Of a stretch of 8,482 nt of DNA, positions 5,608 to 8,482 are shown piece by piece; the stretch's first letter is position 1, and each line of letters begins with the position of its first letter. The stretch spans positions 1 through 8,482 of the forward strand of contig JBJFGY010000065.1 of assembly GCA_051893155.1 (NCBI GenBank), in the 5' to 3' direction. The stretch is from UBA6448 sp051893155 (GTDB lineage Bacteria > Bacillota_I > Bacilli_A > RF39 > UBA660). The notes beneath the pieces were generated by a model. That model saw only the letters and a list, made by a program, of their open reading frames with translations, did no database searches and was not told the DNA's origin. The position numbers were made by a program, and so were the translations under genes.

Positions 5608-5815
5608 ACTTATTTTTTTTAAATAGATAATTTCCTAAAATAGCTATGATAAACATCGCCATACCACTATATGCCTGTAATAGTAAATATTGAAATACTG
5701 CAAATATATTAGCAAATATTTGCAAATTTAATAACTTATTTCTATTATCTATTTGAAAACTAATTATATATATTATTAATGAAAACAATCCCATTACTTG
5801 ACTAGCAATAAACAT
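5576..5815 (-). CDS. YgjV-like inner membrane protein, half length
   Basis: The 79 residues align by eye with the first half of the YgjV family (Imp-YgjV; E. coli YgjV has about 183 residues): SQVMGLFSLIIYIISFQIDNR, then a helix with FQYLLLQAYSGMAM and IAILGNYLF, where the 'LLL.AY.G.A' and 'R/GNY' stretches are typical. Three membrane helices are seen (about 4-22, 31-50, 51-66), then a basic KKNK and a short tail. The second half of the family fold is absent, and only 27 bases separate the stop from the next gene, so the missing part was deleted rather than hidden by a frameshift. The gene may be a remnant or a working small version that dimerises. GAGGT lies nine bases ahead of the ATG, which also overlaps the stop of an eight-codon upstream ORF. 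The role of YgjV itself is unknown. Confidence 0.65.
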   Translation of the reverse strand: MFIASQVMGLFSLIIYIISFQIDNRNKLLNLQIFANIFAVFQYLLLQAYSGMAMFIIAILGNYLFKKNKSIYSLIYCYI

Positions 5816-5841
5816 TATACTTTACCTCTTATTGTTTTCAA
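5815..5841 (-). CDS. Upstream mini-ORF (8 codons, TTG start) coupled to the YgjV-like gene
   Basis: A very strong ribosome site, TTTGGAGG (5848-5855), lies six bases before a TTG at 5839-5841. The frame reads MKTIRGKV and stops at TAA (5815-5817), whose last A is the first base of the ATG of the YgjV-like gene: a TAATG overlap typical of translational coupling. The same SD-to-TTG spacing is used by the exported-protein gene in this window. It could be a leader peptide that controls the operon, or the stump of a deleted gene. Coding is inferred from the initiation signals alone, since eight codons carry no family signal. Confidence 0.4.
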   Translation of the reverse strand: MKTIRGKV

Positions 5842-5869
5842 ATCTTACCTCCAAATTACTTAAATAACA

Positions 5870-5881
5870 ATTATAATTATA
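5870..5881 (-). promoter_or_regulatory. Possible -10 elements of the YgjV-like operon
   Basis: Two perfect TATAAT hexamers lie in tandem on the minus strand (5876-5881 and 5870-5875), 15-30 bases ahead of the mini-ORF ribosome site. I find no good -35 at the right distance; TTAGAA (5893-5898) is 17 bases from the second one but matches poorly. In such AT-rich DNA the hexamers alone are weak evidence. The rest of the gap to 6001 holds only AT-rich sequence with no further gene I can support. Confidence 0.3.
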
Positions 5882-6001
5882 AAAGTCTTACATTCTAATT
5901 TTTATTATCAATATTTTTTCTTTTTCAATGTACCATATTACCATCCACTTAAATAAACATTATTTAATCAAATTAATAATTTTTTCGTTCATTTTGATTA
6001 T

Positions 6002-6535
6002 TTATAAAAAATAATTATTACAAATTTCTTTATATCGTTTAAATAATATAGAATCTTTTATTTTATCTTCTAAAATGTCTTTTAAAGATAAATAAAACCA
6101 TCTTTGTTCTTCTAAATTACCATAACTATTTTCTCTAGTTTTTCTATCTAAATCATAGTCAGATAATAAATTATGCAATTTATCAGCACATTCGATTAAT
6201 AAAATATTTATATCTTCCTCTTGCTTTAATCTATTTAAAAATTCTTCTTTTCTTTCTAACCATTTTTCAATTTTTTTATTTTCTGATAATTTTAAAACTC
6301 CATTAGCAATAAAAGCACCAAAATTATTTTCAATATCATTATATGTATGTTCAGTATCCTCTATAATATCGTGTAAAATAGAAATTATAACATAATCATT
6401 AGGTAATCCTATATCTTTTATCATTATTCCAACTGAAAATGGATGGAAAATAACATCTATATCTTCATTTTTTCTTTTTTGACCTTGATGAGCTTTAGTT
6501 GCAAAATAAATAGCTTTTTCTAATTTAGTATACAT
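6002..6535 (-). CDS. Stand-alone HD hydrolase, RelA/SpoT hydrolase-like (small alarmone hydrolase type)
   Basis: The protein has the fold of the (p)ppGpp hydrolase domain of RelA/SpoT and Mesh1. The metal ligands are all visible: H31 (FHPFSVG), H55-D56 (ILHDIIEDT) and D118 (CADKLHNL). E59-D60, which in this family act in hydrolysis, are also present, as is AHQGQKRK (15-22). There is no synthetase or TGS/ACT region: the 177 residues are one domain. By family it could remove the 3' pyrophosphate from ppGpp or a related nucleotide; other nucleotide substrates cannot be excluded from sequence. An excellent ribosome site, AAGGAG, lies six bases ahead of the ATG. The gene follows cutA by 46 bases and probably shares its mRNA. 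Confidence 0.85.
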   Translation of the reverse strand: MYTKLEKAIYFATKAHQGQKRKNEDIDVIFHPFSVGIMIKDIGLPNDYVIISILHDIIEDTEHTYNDIENNFGAFIANGVLKLSENKKIEKWLERKEEFLNRLKQEEDINILLIECADKLHNLLSDYDLDRKTRENSYGNLEEQRWFYLSLKDILEDKIKDSILFKRYKEICNNYFL

Positions 6536-6581
6536 TATTACTCCTTATCAAATTCTTAATAAAATCATCACTCAAATTTTT

Positions 6582-6896
6582 TTATTTTGTTTCATCTTCA
6601 ATCCAATTTAAATAATCTTGGTATCCAAGAGAAATATCATAAGCTACTATTTGTGGTATTTCATAACTATGATTATTTAATATTACTTGTTCTATTTCTT
6701 TAAATAGTTCTTTTTTAGACTTCATTTGAAGTAAAAATTCATCAGTATGTTCTATTTTACCTTTCCAATGATAAGAACTTGTTATATTTCTTAATTGACA
6801 ACAACTTACTAATCTTTTTTCTAATAATAACTCAATTATTTTATTTGCTTCTGCCTCGTTATCAAAAGTAGTAGTAATCATAATATATTTATTCAT
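6582..6896 (-). CDS. cutA: CutA1 divalent-cation tolerance protein
   Basis: At 104 residues it is full length for CutA1, a small ferredoxin-like protein that forms trimers. Family marks are the start YIMITTTFDNEAEANKI, the LVSCCQ segment (C32, C33), the SSYHWKGKIE strand around W44, the M-K-S-K run (58-62) and the C-terminal block HSYEIPQIVAYDISLGYQDY (76-95) ending in LNWI. The family was named after copper tolerance in E. coli, but its real function remains unclear and it is found in all domains of life. AGAGGTGAT lies about nine bases ahead of the ATG, inside the last codons of the upstream reading frame. Its neighbours, a broken metallopeptidase-like gene and an HD hydrolase, do not hint at a metal-related role. 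Confidence 0.95.
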   Translation of the reverse strand: MNKYIMITTTFDNEAEANKIIELLLEKRLVSCCQLRNITSSYHWKGKIEHTDEFLLQMKSKKELFKEIEQVILNNHSYEIPQIVAYDISLGYQDYLNWIEDETK

Positions 6897-6906
6897 AAAA
6901 TTTTTA

Positions 6907-7203
6907 TCACCTCTTTATTGACGAAGAAACTTCTTCAGTATTTTGATTAACAAAGTTCATTTGTTGTTTCATTTCAATAGTTTTTTTATCTGCTAATGAT
7001 TGAATAAAAGTTTCTACATCTTCTTTAGAACAATAATTATCAACAAAGTCATCTATGATATCTTGTGCTAGTCCCATTTTTTGATAAAATGCTTCTCTTT
7101 TTTCTTTTGTATTAATATTACTAAAAGAAACGTACATCGCATTTACTAAAACATCAAAATTTTCAATTAATAATTTACTTTGTTCTTCACCAAGATATTG
7201 AAT
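6907..7203 (-). pseudogene. 3' part of the split metallopeptidase-like gene, in frame after a UAG
   Basis: This stretch is open in the same frame as the upstream gene and begins with the codon right after its TAG. It encodes 98 residues (first IQYLGEEQSKLLIENFDVLV) that are helix-rich and charged, and ends at TGA (6907-6909). A 76-residue ORF could start at the ATG at 7135-7137, but no Shine-Dalgarno site precedes it, and the 22 codons before it are clearly protein-like. The simplest reading is that it is the C-terminal part of one protein of 329 codons, cut off by a nonsense change or translated by readthrough. The ribosome site of cutA lies in its last codons. Confidence 0.65.
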
Positions 7204-7896
7204 CTAACTATTATCGCCATGAAATTGTGAAATTCTTATTACTTTTGAAATATCACTATGTTCTAATAATCTCGAAGCAGAATAACCAGCAGCTTTATAT
7301 CCAGCAACCTCTTGCTTTCTACCTGTCATCATTTCTAGTATTTGTGCTGTTTCAACATCATTTAACGCTTCTTCAATTCCTACCATATCGTTTTTTTCTT
7401 CAACAACACAATTTTCTTGACTATATGAATATGTATTTCTCATTAGCCCTGTTGAATCAATTATTTTCCCATTTTCTACTTTTAATTTACCATATCCCTT
7501 AATTAAATGGCATATTTCATGAATTAAAGTATTAACTTGTTTGTCATCATTAAAATCAAATGGCATATACATACCAAAATAAACTCTTTTTAAATAGATA
7601 ATTGGTTTAGCAACTACTTGATTATCTTTTACTTTAATCTCATTATGATAAAATGCACCGCCAAGTTCTGGCATTTTCCATTCTTTATTAGTCTCAAAAT
7701 ATGAATCTAAAAATGTTTTAGGATCTTCATTTTTACTTTGAAAATGTATTTTACATTTTGATAAAGCAGAAAGTATAATATCCTTATATTCTTCTCCATA
7801 ATATTTAATCAGATTAGGAATTAACTGACTTAAAAACTCTGATAATTCATCACTATATCCAAACTTACTTTTAAGTCCTGACACATATTCATTCAT
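7204..7896 (-). CDS. HExxH metallopeptidase-like protein, ended early by an in-frame UAG
   Basis: A putative zinc-dependent peptidase of unknown family. The zincin motif HEICH is at residues 126-130 (TLIHEICHLIKG) and a glutamate-rich helix, GIEEALNDVETAQ (173-185), lies about 45 residues later where a third metal ligand would be expected. There is no signal peptide or membrane helix, so it should be cytoplasmic. The N-terminal 70 residues are helical and probably form a lid or substrate domain. AGGTG lies about seven bases ahead of the ATG. At codon 231 the frame meets TAG (7204-7206), yet the next 98 codons are open in the same frame and look like the natural continuation. The metal site is upstream of the stop, so a truncated product might still bind zinc. 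The isochorismatase-like gene lies 52 bases upstream. Confidence 0.75.
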   Translation of the reverse strand: MNEYVSGLKSKFGYSDELSEFLSQLIPNLIKYYGEEYKDIILSALSKCKIHFQSKNEDPKTFLDSYFETNKEWKMPELGGAFYHNEIKVKDNQVVAKPIIYLKRVYFGMYMPFDFNDDKQVNTLIHEICHLIKGYGKLKVENGKIIDSTGLMRNTYSYSQENCVVEEKNDMVGIEEALNDVETAQILEMMTGRKQEVAGYKAAGYSASRLLEHSDISKVIRISQFHGDNS

Positions 7897-7948
7897 TTAT
7901 AGCACCTACTTTTCATCTTCATTTATATAATTAATAAGAATTAATAAT

Positions 7949-8461
7949 TCAGTCATTATTAACACTTCCCAATATCTTAATTACATTTTGACTTCCAATT
8001 AATTTTTTTAACATATTAATTGCATAATTGTGATATTTAATTCCCGAATGGCTCATACAGCAATCTTCGATAACTTTTACATCAAAATTATTTTCAAATA
8101 AATCAAGAGCTGTTTTTAATACACAGGCATCCGTATCAATTCCACATAAATATATTGTTTTAATATTATTTGTATTTATATATAATTTAAATTCATCATT
8201 ATAGGCAGTATACACTCTTTTTTCTATTATCTTATAATCTTTTGTATCAATGACAATATTTCTATTTTTTTCATCCATACAACCTTTATAATTTAGAAGT
8301 TTATAAAAAATACTTTTATCATCATTTATAAATTTAGTAAAGGAAATATACTCAAATTTATTATTAATCAATAATTTTTCTATTTTTTTTGGTAATGATT
8401 TTGTATATTCATTTATGAAACCTTCTTGTAAATCAATTATTAATAATAACGCCAAATCCAT
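7949..8461 (-). CDS. Isochorismatase-like cysteine hydrolase
   Basis: A cytoplasmic alpha/beta hydrolase of the isochorismatase superfamily, which includes nicotinamidases, N-carbamoyl amidohydrolases and isochorismatases. The catalytic triad is visible: D10 (LIIDLQEGF), K81 (EKRVYTAY) and C113 (CGIDTDACVLKTALDLF). The segment VIEDCCMSHS (130-139) is the usual conserved strand after the active-site helix. The 170 residues make one complete domain. Substrate cannot be read; the nicotinamidase metal-binding histidines (DxHxxxH) are not seen after D10, which argues against a classical nicotinamidase. The start is fixed by AGGAGG five bases ahead of the ATG. The sequence further upstream (GTAGGAGATTAG) could be the end of another gene that leaves the window, but too little is present to say. 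Confidence 0.9.
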   Translation of the reverse strand: MDLALLLIIDLQEGFINEYTKSLPKKIEKLLINNKFEYISFTKFINDDKSIFYKLLNYKGCMDEKNRNIVIDTKDYKIIEKRVYTAYNDEFKLYINTNNIKTIYLCGIDTDACVLKTALDLFENNFDVKVIEDCCMSHSGIKYHNYAINMLKKLIGSQNVIKILGSVNND

Positions 8462-8482
8462 AAAAGCCTCCTAATCTCCTAC

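Noticed and set aside
5576..5815. SemiSWEET sugar transporter
   Set aside because: The length and three helices fit, but the PQ-loop proline and glutamine pattern is absent and the sequence matches the first half of YgjV much better.
6907..7137. Independent 76-residue gene starting at the ATG at 7135-7137
   Set aside because: No Shine-Dalgarno site precedes this ATG, and the protein-like frame continues 22 codons upstream to the TAG of the peptidase gene, so it is better read as that gene's C-terminal part.
7204..7206. Reassigned genetic code in which UAG is always a sense codon
   Set aside because: TAG also ends the methyltransferase gene at 3383 and the YgjV-like gene at 5576, so one in-frame TAG is not enough to claim a code change.
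7227..7502. Open reading frame of 91 codons on the plus strand
   Set aside because: It is antisense to the HExxH peptidase gene, covering its zinc motif, and has no family signal of its own.

Overview
The window comes from a very AT-rich, low-GC Gram-positive-type bacterium (Bacillota/Bacilli-like, possibly an uncultured gut lineage related to RF39 or Erysipelotrichales). The reasons are the strong A+T bias, long AT-rich intergenic stretches, AGGAGG-type ribosome sites, TTG starts, a membrane-anchored XRE regulator and an exported protein with a Gram-positive style signal peptide. TAA, TAG and TGA all end genes here, so the genetic code looks standard and is not the Mycoplasma code. Every supported gene lies on the minus strand, so the window reads from right (8482) to left (1).

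Right part (8482 to 6002): an isochorismatase-like cysteine hydrolase; a HExxH metallopeptidase-like gene that is interrupted by an in-frame UAG and continues open in the same frame for 98 more codons; CutA1; and a stand-alone HD hydrolase of the (p)ppGpp hydrolase type. Spacing is short and each intact gene has its own Shine-Dalgarno site.

Middle part (5841 to 4409): a likely operon that starts with an eight-codon upstream ORF overlapping, by TAATG, a half-length YgjV-like membrane protein. This is followed by a metallo-beta-lactamase-fold hydrolase and a small two-helix membrane protein. A 174-base spacer full of inverted repeats (4264-4410) separates this from the next operon, in which a COG1092-type SAM methyltransferase overlaps an RluA-family pseudouridine synthase by 8 bases. 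Both of these are probably RNA modification enzymes.

Left part (2671 to 1): a membrane-anchored XRE-family regulator with a large extracytoplasmic domain, followed by an exported protein of unknown function that starts at a TTG with a near-perfect ribosome site. Next come a 420-base non-coding region with repeats and hairpins and a tRNA-Asn(GTT) with a consensus promoter and its own intrinsic terminator.

The points most worth a second look are the in-frame UAG in the metallopeptidase gene, the coupled mini-ORF before the truncated YgjV-like gene, the palindrome cluster at 4264-4410, and the regulator plus exported-protein pair. I saw no mobile element, CRISPR array, phage gene or recognised defence system.
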